From positions 557,195 through 621,194 of the forward strand of contig LSRX01000082.1 of NCBI GenBank assembly GCA_001939145.1: a DNA stretch of 64,000 nucleotides, read 5' to 3'. Position 1 is the first letter of the stretch. Each line of letters starts with the position of its first letter. Of this stretch, positions 19,643 through 32,200 are shown in pieces. Both the position numbers and the translations under genes were made by a program. A model generated the notes under the pieces. The model made no database searches and was not told where the DNA came from. It worked only from the letters and a program-made list of their open reading frames with translations. Source of the DNA: Symbiodinium microadriaticum. Lineage: Eukaryota; Sar; Dinophyceae; Suessiales; Symbiodiniaceae.

Positions 19643-21748
19643 CTGGCAAGGCTGAAAAGGAGGCTGAAAAGGTGGTGCGAGCTGTGAGGAAGCTAAGGAA
19701 AGCCGCATGCAATTTCTGGACATGCCTGTATCATGTCCCCAATCCCTCACAACGTAAGGTATTTACGTTTGGGCACTTGCGGTTCTAGCTAACAGAAAGC
19801 AAAATGCAAACCGAAGACAACCCTCGGTTTGCCTTTTTTCTCTGTGCGGCTTCGTCCTCTCGACGATGGTTCTGCCCCAACCGATGAGTCAAGTCCATCA
19901 AACGCACAAGCAGTGGATTGCCGATCTTGGCAGTAAGGTTGGCAAGTTGGCAAGATCTCATGGGAAGATGACACTAAGCCACCAAGCCTGAGACGTCGCC
20001 ATGCAAGGACGTGCTTTAGAGTACTTTAAAGCACAAAGTGCTACTGCACAGGCTGACATGCGCACAGGCTCTCGCGCTGTGTTGATGCTGGCTGCGTTTC
20101 CTTGCAGCATGGTGCGAGCGTGGCACATGACGAAAGGCTTCTACCTGCGGTAGCTGGACACGCAGCCTGAATGTATCGGCTAGAACCCCCAAGACTCTGG
20201 AGACAAGATGGGGTCGTATTCTCTTCAGAACTCGGCGCTGTGCGGAGCGTGAAGCGACAGAGGTCCTGTTATGTCTGGTCAAGCTAGTGGATCGTCAGCT
20301 GTCCCATCAGCAGGGACCCCGTCAGCAAAATCAATTTACAGTCGACAGGGCCGTCAGAGGCGTACTGGAACAAGCCTTGAAGCAAACATGTCCTCGATGC
20401 ATGTAGGTTGACACTGTGAAAAGGAGGTCGTAACAACGAGGAACGCATCGTCAGCACAGCTGATGCTGATGTTCTGCTGTGGACCGGCACTCTGCCGCTA
20501 CATACCGCTACCACCTATCAGTACCAACATCTCAGCTGCTTCAGACTGCTCTTGTTGAAGTTCAATAAGTACTTCCAACTGCATTCCTCGTAGTGCTGTA
20601 GCATTGCCGCCATCTTATCAACCGTACCCACGCAACAAGAAGCCACATGAAGACCCTGAGCGACGGGCTTCCCGAAACAACTAGATCTGAGAACGTCTGA
20701 GTTCGTGCAGTTCACAACTTCCAACTCGAGTTCTTGATTCTGCCATTCAGGAAGTGTGAACGAATCCGAGGATTCCCGAATCTAGTTGACGGGAGCCCTT
20801 GAAAAGGTCACAGTCACTCCGAATGCTGTCCTGCTGCACCGAGCCTCCATCCTTGCCTTGATGTTACTTCATACATCAGCTATGATGCGCAATTTTCCTT
20901 TTGTTGTTGTACTGTTGCTTATAAGAACTTTCAGGAAAAAGAAAGACACAAAATGTTGTTCGGCACAGCGTAGCTCAGCCAAGCTCAGGCTGACCACGAA
21001 TTTCATGAGAGTGACTGCACTTAATTTCGTCAAGGGCTCGAGCTCGATTTGACGATACACCGTGTGAATGTATCACCCTAGCGGCTAGCTTCTTCGATGC
21101 TGGCAGGATGAAGATGGGAATTGTAGGAGTTGGGCACAAGGCATTATTATGCCGCCTTCAACTGTCTCGTCGTAGCAGAAGTTTTGCTTCTGTCATCCAT
21201 GCTTCGTTCCGATTGGGTGATGGAAAGGATATGATCTGCGGCTCCCAGTGAGAGCCGCTTGCTGCGTGCTGAGTATGCATGTGAAAGGTTCCAGAAGACG
21301 GCATGCCAGAAACGAGCTGTTTTCGCCCCACTATGCGCAGGTATATTTACTGCCTTCACCAGCAAAACCGAAAATGAATTCATGTGTATCTTCAGAATGC
21401 TGTACAAGCTGGATGCGGGTTCGTCATGCGTGCTCGATGCCCACGGGTTCATGCAACGTTTGACAGCTTCGCAGAATTTAAAAGGAGGTTGAATGCTTTC
21501 CCTCGCGGGCTGCTTGTTCACTATGACTTCACCTGAAAACGCAGGGGTTGGCTTCCCAAGACATGTCTTCTGTACAAGTCCACCCTCGAAGATAGATCAC
21601 AAGCATTGTTCATCTGATGATGGTAGATTCTGTAGATTCTGCAAACACAGCACTCTTGCTCACCAGAAACGACAGCAGCGACGATGATGGCGGCCACAAA
21701 CAACAGCAACCAACAACGACAACAACGACGACGATGCAACACCAACGG

Positions 21749-21750
<2 letters not shown>

Positions 21751-21792
<42 letters not shown>

Positions 21793-21813
21793 CCAGCAGC
21801 AGCAGCAGCAGCN
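21751..21813. repeat. CAG microsatellite with an ambiguous base
   Basis: A (CAG)n run with one ACC interruption ends at an N at 21,813. The N suggests that the repeat length or junction was unresolved in the assembly. Confidence 0.95.
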
Positions 21814-21996
21814 AATCCGAAGTATTCAGACCCATTTGTCAAATGCTGGGTGTAACTTCTATACAATGCTGCCTTAAAGGGTTGGGGGGTTTGATTCAAA
21901 GTTTCAATTCGATTCAAGGAACAACCCAACCCAAAAGTCCTTGACCCCACACCCTAACTCCATACGCTGAAATCCTCAGTCCGAATGTTCAGCCTG

Positions 21997-22067
21997 AATA
22001 TAGGGGCCTTAATTATTATATACTTATAATAAGGAATAATATAGGTAATTACTAAGGCCCCTATATT
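21997..22067. repeat. 15-bp perfect inverted repeat with AT-rich loop
   Basis: The arm AATATAGGGGCCTTA (21,997-22,011) is perfectly complementary to 22,053-22,067. The 41-nt loop is almost entirely A/T. The form suits a small foldback element or a cruciform. No target duplication is obvious. Confidence 0.85.
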
Positions 22068-22340
22068 AATCATCTTGGCCAACCACAACCCATGAACTGC
22101 GCTAACACCTTGGCCCTGAAGCACCCTAAGCCCTAAGCCTTTCCAGGCTGCAACCTTCTAGGAAGTTGTCGTGAACTGTACTGCGAAACATCCTAAACGC
22201 CTGGAAGGCGCCAATAGGCTGAAGTTACCAGTATTACTGCTCCTTAACCACAAATGCCCTAAACCGATCCAAGCTCCAATGTGCTGCGAAGATGCCAGCG
22301 GCATGGTAACCACTGGCATGCTCGGGTCCACGCGATGCAC

Positions 22341-22375
22341 CTCAAAGAATTTAGAGTCTGCGCGGGGAATTATAA
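22341..22375 (-). CDS. RPB1: RPB1 candidate upstream exon
   Basis: The 35-nt minus-strand segment reads IIPRADSKFFE between an AAG acceptor and a GT donor. It resembles the RPB1 block VIFPTGDSK..., which lies about 170 residues before the trigger loop. The position agrees with the spacing expected in this gene. It is short, so this is a suggestion only. Confidence 0.4.
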
Positions 22376-22640
22376 CTTCAAGCAAGAGGCCCTAACCCTA
22401 CCACAATGAGCACATTGGGCTTTTGTAGGGTTCGAGAACACTGAAGTCTCTATCCTGGCCTTGCTTCTCACACTGCCATTCCTGCAACCCGCAAACTTGT
22501 ATCATCCCCAGCTGACTAGCAATGAGGACAGCAGTGCAAGAGCAACTTCAGCAACAACAAATGCTGCGACAAAACCAGCCACACCATCACCAACACGAAC
22601 ATCGACACCGACACCCACACCACCACCACAACCACCACTG

Positions 22641-22674
<34 letters not shown>

Positions 22675-24876
22675 ACCACCACCGCCACCGTCACTGTTCC
22701 TACTCTTTCTGTTACAACTCCACTACTCTGCTGTTCCTCCTGCCCTAGTGCTCTACTACTCGACTGCTACTGCGACCACGGCTACGGCTGCGTCCTGCAG
22801 TCACAAAATACTATTACTCCTGTTCATCAACGATGGAGCAGGAATGAGCTTCAGTGGACTTACGTCGATCCTTTTCTCACGAGTGCAAACCAACAGAAGA
22901 TTCATTTTCCAATCTGAAAATCATAGATTTCTAGGCCTGGTTGGTGAGAACTTGATCTACCTGGCCTCCTGCAGATCAATCTGCCCTCATTCCCCTGAAA
23001 CCGCTTGCAGTCAGCAAATGCAATGCGAGAGTAGACTCAGTGATAGAGCAGGAACACACCGTCCCGTTTCATTGTGCAGATCGTAAGACGTGCCGCAGCT
23101 TCACATCGCAGTGTGATCCAACCATGTAACAACCGTCCAACAATCACCGTGCAACTATGGCTATGTCAGAGCCTGGCGCCGCCCGTGCAACCTGCAACCC
23201 TCTGTGCCAACAAGCCTCACGTCTTCAAGCCATCTGGATCGGCTTCGAGATGCGCCAGACCTGCTACGTTGTATGTGACAGTGGGCCACGGGGCTTCGAC
23301 GGGAAGCTTCACTCAAAAACCGAACGCTTCAGGCTAAGCCCAGACCTGCCTTGTGCATCTGCCACTCATCCCGGACCTGGCAGCCGATGCGCAAACTACA
23401 GACAAGTTCGGCCGGAGGCCTAACCACACACGATTTGGGGGACTAGTCCGGTGTAATCACTTATCCCGTCGGGCAAGAACCAGCTCGCCTCCTTGCGCCA
23501 CGCAAGAGGCCAAAGCAAGTAGACTGCCTTAACTGTCAGCGGTGGAGAGAGCCGCAACAAACACTCTATCATCTTGCAGGTGGGCCCCGGTGTTGCTACC
23601 TCGTGCTCTCATGCTGACTCATGCCCGCTAGTTCTGGGCCAGAGGACGAAGGACGAGTACTCGGCGAGGGCGAAGAGCGCCTGGGGGATCTGGTAGTTGA
23701 TCGTGATGAGATGCCTCGGGCGCAGCGAAAGGGGAGGGTCTCCAGAAGCCACATGATTTTCTCGACGTTGTAGTCGTAACACTGGTGCAACTACTGCTAT
23801 CCGACCAAAATTCCGCTAAAGCAATCGAGCTGCTGCTCCAATAGCAGCAATACCTCAGCTGGCGAGCTCATGCTTTTTGTAGAGAATTTGTTTGTGAAAG
23901 CATCACTGTATTGACCATCACATGACGGCCTTGAAAACCAGCATCATGCCGCACCATGAACGAAATTACCCAACACCTTCCCAGGCGCAACGAAGCCAAC
24001 GAGGACAGCATCACTGAGAATGGTTGAGAAACATAGGCACCTGACGTTGGAGTATCCAAATGGGGCCGTCGAATGGGCTTATTGGCACTTGCTTCTCAAG
24101 AACTGCCGAAGCCGTGCACATGAAGACAATTTTCACAAAGGGTCTGAAGCTGCTGTTCACAGCTTCGTCCCTGCCTGGAACTACAACGTGAGCTTGAACG
24201 CGCGGGTGGCGAGAACAAATGCATGCATTATGCAAAACGCACGCAACTGCGCACCACTGTTGCACTTTACGTGTGCTTGCAACTCCTGCCCAACACTTGC
24301 TGCAACAACATACACGCGGATCGCATCATCTTAGCAGCGGTTCTCGGAAAGGATTCCCACAGGCAAGTCAGGGTCCCATCACGCAGATTCTCTTGTGATT
24401 ACACAATGCAGAGGACTTGCGAAAAGGTGCAGTTGAGCCCAATTCAACCTACGAAGTATTTAGGCGCAGCATATGTTATGCCGTAAAACACTCCCATCTG
24501 CGACTCTTTGACTGACCAGCCACGAATCCGAATTCAGGCCCGGCAGGTCGCATTGCTCGAAAGGGACAACACCGTAGCGGCACACCCTCAAGACAGTAAC
24601 AGTGTATTTCCTGAGCACCTCCTCCCAGCTGTCAGAGGTGCACTTCCCGCTGCTAGGGCTGTCATGGCGAAGACCTCAATCTCAGTCAGAAAGCGCTGCA
24701 TCTTGCTTTTCGTGTGGCCTTCAGGGCGTTCCTGCTGTGCCGTCACTGAAACAATCAGTAGCACTGCTGCGCGGACTGACAGGAGTAGCTTTCCTGCACA
24801 GCAGCATGCATTGTTACATTCGCTACATACCACCCGACCCGACTGCTAAACTCAATATTCCCATACGCCCGCACAG
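22376..24876. other. mostly non-coding; repeats and one possible exon
   Basis: A degenerate CAC/CAA-rich tract runs from about 22,540 to 22,700. A cluster of CCCTAA-type words occurs at 21,950-22,400. The minus-strand segment 23,727-23,781 (CYDYNVEKIMWLLETLPF, AG acceptor, GC donor) looks like an exon of an unrecognised gene. Otherwise no gene was found, although N-terminal RPB1 exons could be hidden here. Confidence 0.4.
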
Positions 24877-25007
24877 GAAGGCAAAAGACATGATTCATTT
24901 TCTCTCCGTGCACCATGCCCACTACACGAAGGAGTTTGCTAAGTCTTTCGTCGAGAGGTTCCTGGAGCGATTGCGTGAGCCCGAGTACCGCGTGCTTACG
25001 CGAATTG
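24877..25007 (+). CDS. possible exon, unrecognised helical protein
   Basis: After a CGCACAG acceptor, a 131-nt segment encodes a charged, helical-looking stretch that starts KAKDMIHFLSVHHAHYTKEF and ends EYRVLTRI, then a GT donor. The donor lies in a 17-bp sequence (GGTGCGTGCCGTTCCTT) repeated twice in tandem at about 25,007-25,040. I do not recognise the family. It lies on the opposite strand to RPB1. Confidence 0.4.
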
Positions 25008-25398
25008 GTGCGTGCCGTTCCTTGGTGCGTGCCGTTCCTTGATTTGGAGGTCAGGTTCTTGGGTTCGAGTGAGACTCATTGCTAAGTCAGACTGAACAAA
25101 CTTGCCAAGGAACCATGAGGCACATTGTCAGCACTAGCACTGGTGTGGATCCCTGGAGCAAGGCCGTGATGAAGCCGCACCTGGGCCCAGCTGAGCAGCT
25201 GAACAATCATCGCTTGCTCGATCGCTCGTCGTGTATTGTTGGTTCGTGGCCTTTTCGGGTGGATCTCAGCTCAAACACTGGAAAACATCATGATCCATGC
25301 TCGTGAAGTACAGCCTTCGAATCGGTTCTTCGCTGAAGCCGATAGTATTCCGAGGACTCGGCGTAATGCTGGTGTAGCCCATGATGCATCCTATCTGC

Positions 25399-25481
25399 TT
25401 TGCAAGAGTGCTGTCCTCCGAGGCAGGAGGGGCAGTGAACAGCTCACGAAGACAATCAGTGAAATCAGCAAGCACCTCGCA
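25399..25481 (-). CDS. possible exon, unrecognised
   Basis: The minus-strand segment starts after TTTGAG with CEVLADFTDCLRELFTAPPA and ends at a GC donor. The composition is protein-like and the boundaries fit dinoflagellate splice signals. No family was recognised. Confidence 0.25.
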
Positions 25482-28400
25482 CTCAAATGCAGTGCAGGGC
25501 CGCGTAGCACCTGGCGCAGGCATGAATGAGCACAGGAGCCGACTGTTGAATCCAGCATGCCACCTCTACAATATATTAGGGAAGCATATTGTACGAGAGA
25601 TACTGCACTTGCAGTTCAAATTCAGTACTATGCGTTAGTTGCCGATATATATTGCGAGTTTTCCGCAACACGATTCAGGTTGCAAGGCACCGATGAGGGC
25701 GAAGGCTGCGATGTGAGCGGCCAAAGCAGGGATCAGGCCCAGAATGACCAGATACCCTGGCTAAGGAGGGTTCAGGATTTGGGGTTGAGTTAAAAGAAAA
25801 GTACTCACAGAAAAAAGGACAGAGTACGAACTACATCCAGGTCTCGGGGGTAAGGGGCTCTCTAGCTACATGTTCCTAACCATTTGAGGGTGGGTGAAAA
25901 CCCCCACCCATTTGCTTGACCCTTAACATGGTTGTCGTTTTATTTTACTCTTATCGTTTTACAGGACTTTGGGACTGTATGATCTGAGCCAATGTTGCGA
26001 ACATTCGTTATCGTTCTTTTTAGTGGTTTCGTTTTACAGGGAATTCGATTGCTCTCAAGCTACGGGCGCATATACTTTAAAACTGCTCTTGGGTTTGTTT
26101 TATCATCCCTCTTGTTTCTTCAACTGCATCACGACGGACGGAGCATTCATGGATGGGTGTTGAAGCCAGATGTCGCGACTATATCATGAGCTAACCACAA
26201 GGCGGCTAGTCAAAGACGCTCGCAACAAGGAGGCACAGGGCACCGGGGACACAAAAGCAGTGCTGAGACCCGGCACGCCTCCGGGTCGAAAGTCTGCTGG
26301 CCGACCTCACGTGCCCCCGCACTTCCCCGGCCCATCTCGAAAGACAGAAAGCATGCCGCAGTGCCGGAATATCTTCTGGAATGCAAGCCCAGGCCGGTCC
26401 ATGAGCCTCCATACACAGAACCTGCGACAGTCGCCTCACCACACCGGGCGAAAGAAGATTTGCCATGACTATGGAGTATGCCGTGTGCCAAAGGCGTGGC
26501 GCCGTGCTCAGCCGTTGCTTTCAAAAGACTTCGCTTGTGTCCTTGGAGTCGGCGAGTTTTGCGGCCGCGCTTTCGCGCTACGGGACCGACTCTCGGGCAA
26601 AGTCTGCTTCTGCGTCCCAGACCTGTGCCCTCAGCAGCCCTTCAGGGTTGGCGTATGGACATTAAAAGAACATGTGCAACGCAAAAGCTCAGAAGCTCGT
26701 CCACGACAGCAGCTGGCAACGTCTTCTTGCTGACCCAGGACTCAACAGCGGCCAGTGCCAAGCAGCTCTGCACGCTGCATGTGCTACCTACGGCCGAGGC
26801 CAGCTGCGATTGGAAAGAGCCATGCACTGATGGGAAGCCAAGAAAAAAACCGAAGCCCGTGAACACATGCAGTGCCATACTCCGCTAGGAGATGCAGGTC
26901 GTAGGACTCGCCCGGCTGAGAGCTGACTTTCACGTGCAAGGCGCAAGGCTGGCGATGATGGTCGGCACACCCAGGACACCTTCAGGCATTGTCCAGCACG
27001 CGCTAGCTACTTGAATGCTCCGGTGTGCCTGCGTCTTGCAACATCTTATCTCGGAGCCTACACATCACCGCTACGTAGGATCACGTCCTTCCTTCAGGAA
27101 GTTCAATCGAAAACAAAACTGCCAACGCAGATCACCATACCACGCACCATGCACACTGTACACCCCGAGGGTGCCAGGACGACCACCGCGACCGCGACGA
27201 CCACGACCACGAGCACCGTTACGACCAAACATCAGCATGACCATGACCTACGACGACCACAAGGACGACTGCGACGACCAAAACCACCATAACAACCACA
27301 CCAACACTGGCCCTGCTATGGTTCGAGGTGCTTGGAGCATGTTGAGCAACTAAATGCGCGCGGGACGTTTTGGGAACACGATTGTCTTGCATGCGGGACT
27401 GTGCTGGAAGCATCGATTTTGGACGCGGAAACACGAGTCGCAGACCAGATCACCACACGCAGGCAGGAGCGCGAGCGGGACTGTGGTGTGAAGAACATGC
27501 CGGAGCAAACCACCAAGTGCCAGTACGCATCATAGTGACATAGTTATAGGAATTGAGGCATTTCCAGCCTTTAAAAAGCACCACCTCCAAAATCCTTGTC
27601 TTCAAAACCCTGGGACGAGCCCGATGAGCCAATGGAAAAACGCGTGCCCGCAGATCGGGCCGTAGGCTGTGGGCTTTATGGGACTTGAGCCCAAAATCTG
27701 AGCCACGGAACACCTCGGGTTCACATACACTTAACGCAAAAACCCCCATAGAGTTACCATTGTGTTTGGGGAGAAACCTTGGTGACCGTTTTCGGGAACG
27801 GCGGACTTATCCGTACTTTATGATCGACGAAGTTTGCCGCCTGCACCATATGTTCGTGCCGTTCAAACATCGTGGATGACCGGCACACCATTCATCCTGC
27901 TTCGCCGGCTACTATGGTGAGGCCAACCCCAGCTTGTGCTGATACTTTCTGTTAGCACAACTCATGGAACCGTTTCGGAAGGCTGTGCTTCCCAACATCC
28001 ATGGACAGGCCTGGTGCAGCAAGCAGGTGTTGTGCAACCACTGGATTCCAGGAGGGCGACAGACCCTGCAGGCGAGGCACAGCAACAAAGTCATGTCGTG
28101 AGGCCTATAGCTGGGCCCAAGGCAACGCAGTCATGCAGTGCGCAAGAGCTGATTTCTGAGAACTTCGACAAGCAAGAGCAGGCTTTGAATGTTTGTTCTA
28201 GCTCGGTGCACGAGCTGCATGTGCCAGAATACGAACACAATCACTGCCTACCCAGCCAAAACAGACACGAAGCTGGCAAGTGACTGTGCCAGCATGGACC
28301 TTCACGGATGTCGGCAAACCCGACTAGATTTATCGATCTCAGCACGTGCTCTTGCAGTCAACGCTGCGGCTGTGCATCATGTGGTGAAACGAGAATAGTT

Positions 28401-28894
28401 GCACCGGATCACACAAGCACATCGCAGAAGAATGAGGTACCGGAAGTAAGCTCACACACACTGAATAACCTCGTACCTACCAACCCGGCCTGAGCTTCTT
28501 GAAGCCGCTGGCTTTCCCGCAGCGCATCGCCCTGGAGACAAATGGATGTCAACTGAGACTCACAGCTTCGCAGCCACTCGCGGCTCTCGTCTCACTGCTA
28601 TAGTACGGTGTCAGCTTATGTAGCTGGTAGCTTGTCTGCACTACGGACTCACGAGATATCGGAATGAGCTCGCAGATTATTCCTCTTCCCTTCCATCCGC
28701 TCGGTCTGGTGCTTTTTTCACGCAAGCTGCCGCCATGTGTCACAGAATCAGCTGGCATGGGGTCTGTGCGAGGCCTTCTGGCCTCTTCCATCGGCTCGGA
28801 TTTTGCATGTGACAAACACGAACGGAGCGTGAGCTGGAGCCACGGATGCCGCCCCATCTCTCGAGCAGAATGTCGTCCGGGCCGGGCGCCGCTC
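25482..28894. other. mostly non-coding; repeats and a relict leader
   Basis: The stretch holds a short GC hairpin (about 25,887-25,910), a degenerate ACGACC tract (27,170-27,310) and a spliced-leader-like sequence (27,684-27,708). Frames at 26.2-26.9 kb on both strands are long but show no conserved block. Confidence 0.4.
27684..27708 (-). other. relict dinoflagellate spliced leader (degenerate)
   Basis: The minus strand reads CCGTGGC, then TCAG, then ATTTTGGGCTCAAG. This is the whole leader in order, with one substitution, a few inserted bases and one extra G. The match spans both halves of the leader, which makes chance less likely. A retroposed mRNA would run leftward. The minus frame that follows (to about 27,450) was not recognised. 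Confidence 0.5.
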
Positions 28895-29225
28895 TCAGTC
28901 GGGCCAGTGCTTTGCCAAAGCATCGGCCAGAGCGAGGACGCGGGAGCGGTGAGCTTCATCACACTGCTTGTGCATAAGCCTGATTCGGACAGGGAAACTT
29001 CTCTGCAGAGGCTCCAGGTTGGAGGCCAACTTCATCTCCAAGAAACTGTGTTGCTCGTACCCCACAGACTTCGTCGTCCTTTGCTGCGCAGGTGCTGTCA
29101 CCATACCTTGGACTTTTGCAGTCTTCGGACTTTGGAATCTTAAGTAAGACCTTCAGATCGTCGTTGGAACAGTTTGCAAACTTGCATCCCAGATGCATCG
29201 CACCTCCCAAAGCACCAACCAACAC
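28895..29225 (-). CDS. possible exon pair, unrecognised protein
   Basis: The segment 29,107-29,225 follows a pyrimidine-rich CCCAG acceptor, encodes VLVGALGGAMHLGCKFANCS and more, and ends at AAG|GTATGG. A second open segment, 28,895 to about 29,092, contains KSVGYEQHSFLEMKLASNLE and a charged helical end before TGA. The gap is too short for an intron, so the two differ by a frame change or use other boundaries. It is a real exon or a retrocopy remnant of an unknown gene. Confidence 0.35.
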
Positions 29226-32200
29226 CTGGGAAGTCAGCACGATGGAAGGGGCACTACGCAGTTCGGGGTGTAATGTGCTTCCTTTCTTGGCTCCCGAGCA
29301 GGGCAATAATTGTCCGGCCCTGCAAACTGGATGCTCTGAAGAAGGGCGCCGGTAAAGGTCCTGAGCCAGGGTGTGCCGTCGAGCCGTGTGCTTATCCATG
29401 ATCTGTTCAATTCCTTTTCCGCGCTCACCGCAACAGCGGAAGCACATTCTCGAAGACAAGGCTCCGGTAGTTTCCCACGAAATGAAGCGCCGACTCCAAC
29501 GCAAGAGGAGAGTAGCCATCCTTACAGCAAGAATGAATGCATCTCAGTGGGAGTGTTACGACTGAAAGCCAACATCGCAACATCTTCCGAGCCTGTGATC
29601 TTTATTACAGCAACGACTTTCGATCTTGACTTGTGTGGCATATCAGGCATAGCAGTCTGAGCGTTTTGTGGAAGCACGCAACACGAGACTGGAAATGTGA
29701 GGTGAGCCATCACTGTTGGCACTGGGCACTCCATGCACACAGCACCTCTATCCAACTGCGATAACCAAGGAAAGCGTCTCTGTGTGTCGGCGCTGCATCG
29801 AAGCGACCCTCTGATGCCACCCGCATGACACGCAGGGTGTCTGGCGCATCCTAGTCAAACGTGGCGCACTCAGGAATTTCTGTCCAGGCAAGCTTGTTCA
29901 AAGCTTCAAGACTGTCTGTCTTTAGGTAGGCTTGCCGGGGATACCACGAATACCTGCCGGGGCCGGCATCCACCATGTGGTGATGCTATATTAATGTGTT
30001 GCAGATTTGGGAAAGCAAATGCGGCACCGATCATGGTCTTTCTGGTCTCGTGAAGCTTCTGATCGACTCCTCAGGAAGCCAAGGGAGTGCTTCTCTGGCC
30101 GATTGCTGCAAGCTCCTCGGAGAAGCAAGGTTTGGGTAAGGATTCGCCCTCAAATTAATTGTAGACTCTGCAGGCAGTGTAAACGTGGTACGTGTCCGTT
30201 GAGGCGTGGAAATGATGGGAGTACTCAGGGCTACTCTGTGATCTTGGTGGGCAAGCAAGCCCTTGCCAACATCTGCAAGGCTGGTTCTGGTGCTTCTGCA
30301 AAGTGGCACTCCCTCGATCAAGAAACGGCACAGCAAAGCTGTCGCAACCGATGTTGCCACAGCCTCTCCGGAGACGTAACAATCCGCAACCCGATTTCCA
30401 TGCAGAAGCTGTCAGAAGTATCTCCCCCCGTCTTCAGCCTCAGGATGGTGGTGAGTGAGACGGGTCTCTGCCACGCAGGAGTCCACCAGCTGTTGGAGGG
30501 AGAGTCCTAGGCCGAGCACCGAGCAAGAGAGATTTGTTCCGCCATATCCGCAGGTACTCTGCTCTTGCACTGCAGTAGAGCGAGATGGACTCAATTCGTG
30601 CAGGACAGGTTCGGGCATGACGCGCTGATATTGAATGCCAAGGTCGGCGGGATTGCAGCAGCACGTTGACCTCTTCCTTCCCTATCAGTCTGGGCCAACC
30701 CAAGCTCCCGAACGGCTGACTCAGAAGATCGCCAGAACAGCCAACAGTCTAAATTCGGCTTTTCAGTTTAACGAAGCCAGGAGGCGCCGCACTGCAGCGT
30801 AGATGGAGTTGCGATGTGCTGGGCTTACACCGGCAGAGGCCCGACGCCGGAAAGCTTCCGCTGCCTTGAGCCATGACATGGACGAGCAGAAGAAGTAACT
30901 GGACATTGTTTTTTGGCAGGCCTGTCAAGTATGCGTCTCAATCGGCTTGGCGCAGCTACAGGGTGTTTCTGACACGTGTCGGCAAGAAGGGCTCCTCACT
31001 TTTGCTTGACACTTCGCACATATGAATTTCAATTCACATTAACATCGAGCAACACTCCACGAATTATAACATGACGAGGGGGAGAGAGAGAGAGGGAGAC
31101 AGAGAAAGATAATATACCCCGTGCATGGCTGGATCTTCTTCAACCGGCTGAATCCTAAAATGCTTGGCTGGTTTCCACCTCGTCACACAGCTCACAGTCT
31201 TGCATCCGTTTCGTGAAGCTTACTCTCTGCATGCTGCCCCGCGGATGCACTCTACCAGCTGAAGCCCCACTTAAACCCATGCGCTGTGGTTATACTTACC
31301 GGTCGTAACTCATCCCGCCAGCAGGCTTGTGCCGCATGGCCAATTAAGCAGTCTAGCCGTGCCCTGGCGAAGCTGTACCACAGATTTTGCGTCATGCTTG
31401 AGATCATGGGTACGGTATCTGCTGCATTTAGAGACAGTTCTGCCAACACAGACCTCTGACAATAGTAGCCTCGTGGTCAGCGCGGGCCAACAGCGCGTCG
31501 TCATCAAGAGGCCTTCCGTCCTTAAAAGACTTTGACGGCAGGACTCAGGGTTCAAAGGAATGTCCAAAGGTTCAGATACCAAAAGAACTAGCTACAGTCG
31601 AAAGCTCTCTGCTACTCAAATCTGAGGGTCAGAGAGGCAGCTTTCCACCTCAGAGGCGAGTGTGTCGTGCAGCTCGAGTGGACAGAGGCTATGCGCAAGC
31701 CAGTTGTTTGATGGACTCCTAGGCATTTGGACGGTTTCTGGCAACGATTCGCGACTGGCGATGGGGCATGTCGTCCAGCAAGGTGTGAGTGAAGGTTGTA
31801 TTCTAAGCAGCCGAATGACCCAGTCTCGTACTTTCGGGATCACCTCCTCGAAGACGGCGCCGGTGTCGAAAGCCTCCAGTCAAAGGAGCGAGGGCCCCGA
31901 GAAAGGGAACCAGCTTTCCGCTTTCCCCGCCTCAATCTCCGGCGGCAAGGCTTCCTCGGAGAGGCCCAGACAGCGGCGGCAGATCGCGGACTCTCCCAGC
32001 GGATGTAACCTCACAGTGCACCATCCGAGCCACTGCTGCTGCCGTAATGAAAGGGCTGTTTTCAAAGCCAGGCACGACGAAGCCCCGATGCGACCAGATT
32101 CTTGGAGTGAGCTGCCTCCAAAATTGGCAGTGACTGTTTCAATCTTCGGCGAAGATTTAGACAATCAGCTTCACACAGTCTCCCTCTTCCCTACAAGCTA

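Larger units (their letters stand above)
19643..22340 (-). other. probable RPB1 introns with unresolved exons
   Basis: The distance between the candidate exon at 22.34 kb and the first firm exon matches the roughly 170 residues missing between them at the exon density of the rest of the gene. Weak resemblances (for example ADTFRL near 20,180 on the minus strand) were not firm enough to place. The stretch also holds a CAG tract (21,751-21,812) and an inverted repeat (21,997-22,067). Confidence 0.45.

Noticed and set aside
25055..25085. tRNA-like T-loop (GGGTTCGAGT)
   Set aside because: No cloverleaf, acceptor stem or anticodon arm can be formed around it.
25887..25910. GC hairpin as a bacterial-type terminator
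   Set aside because: GGGTGGG/CCCACCC can pair, but the setting is nuclear eukaryotic DNA with no adjoining gene or T-run.
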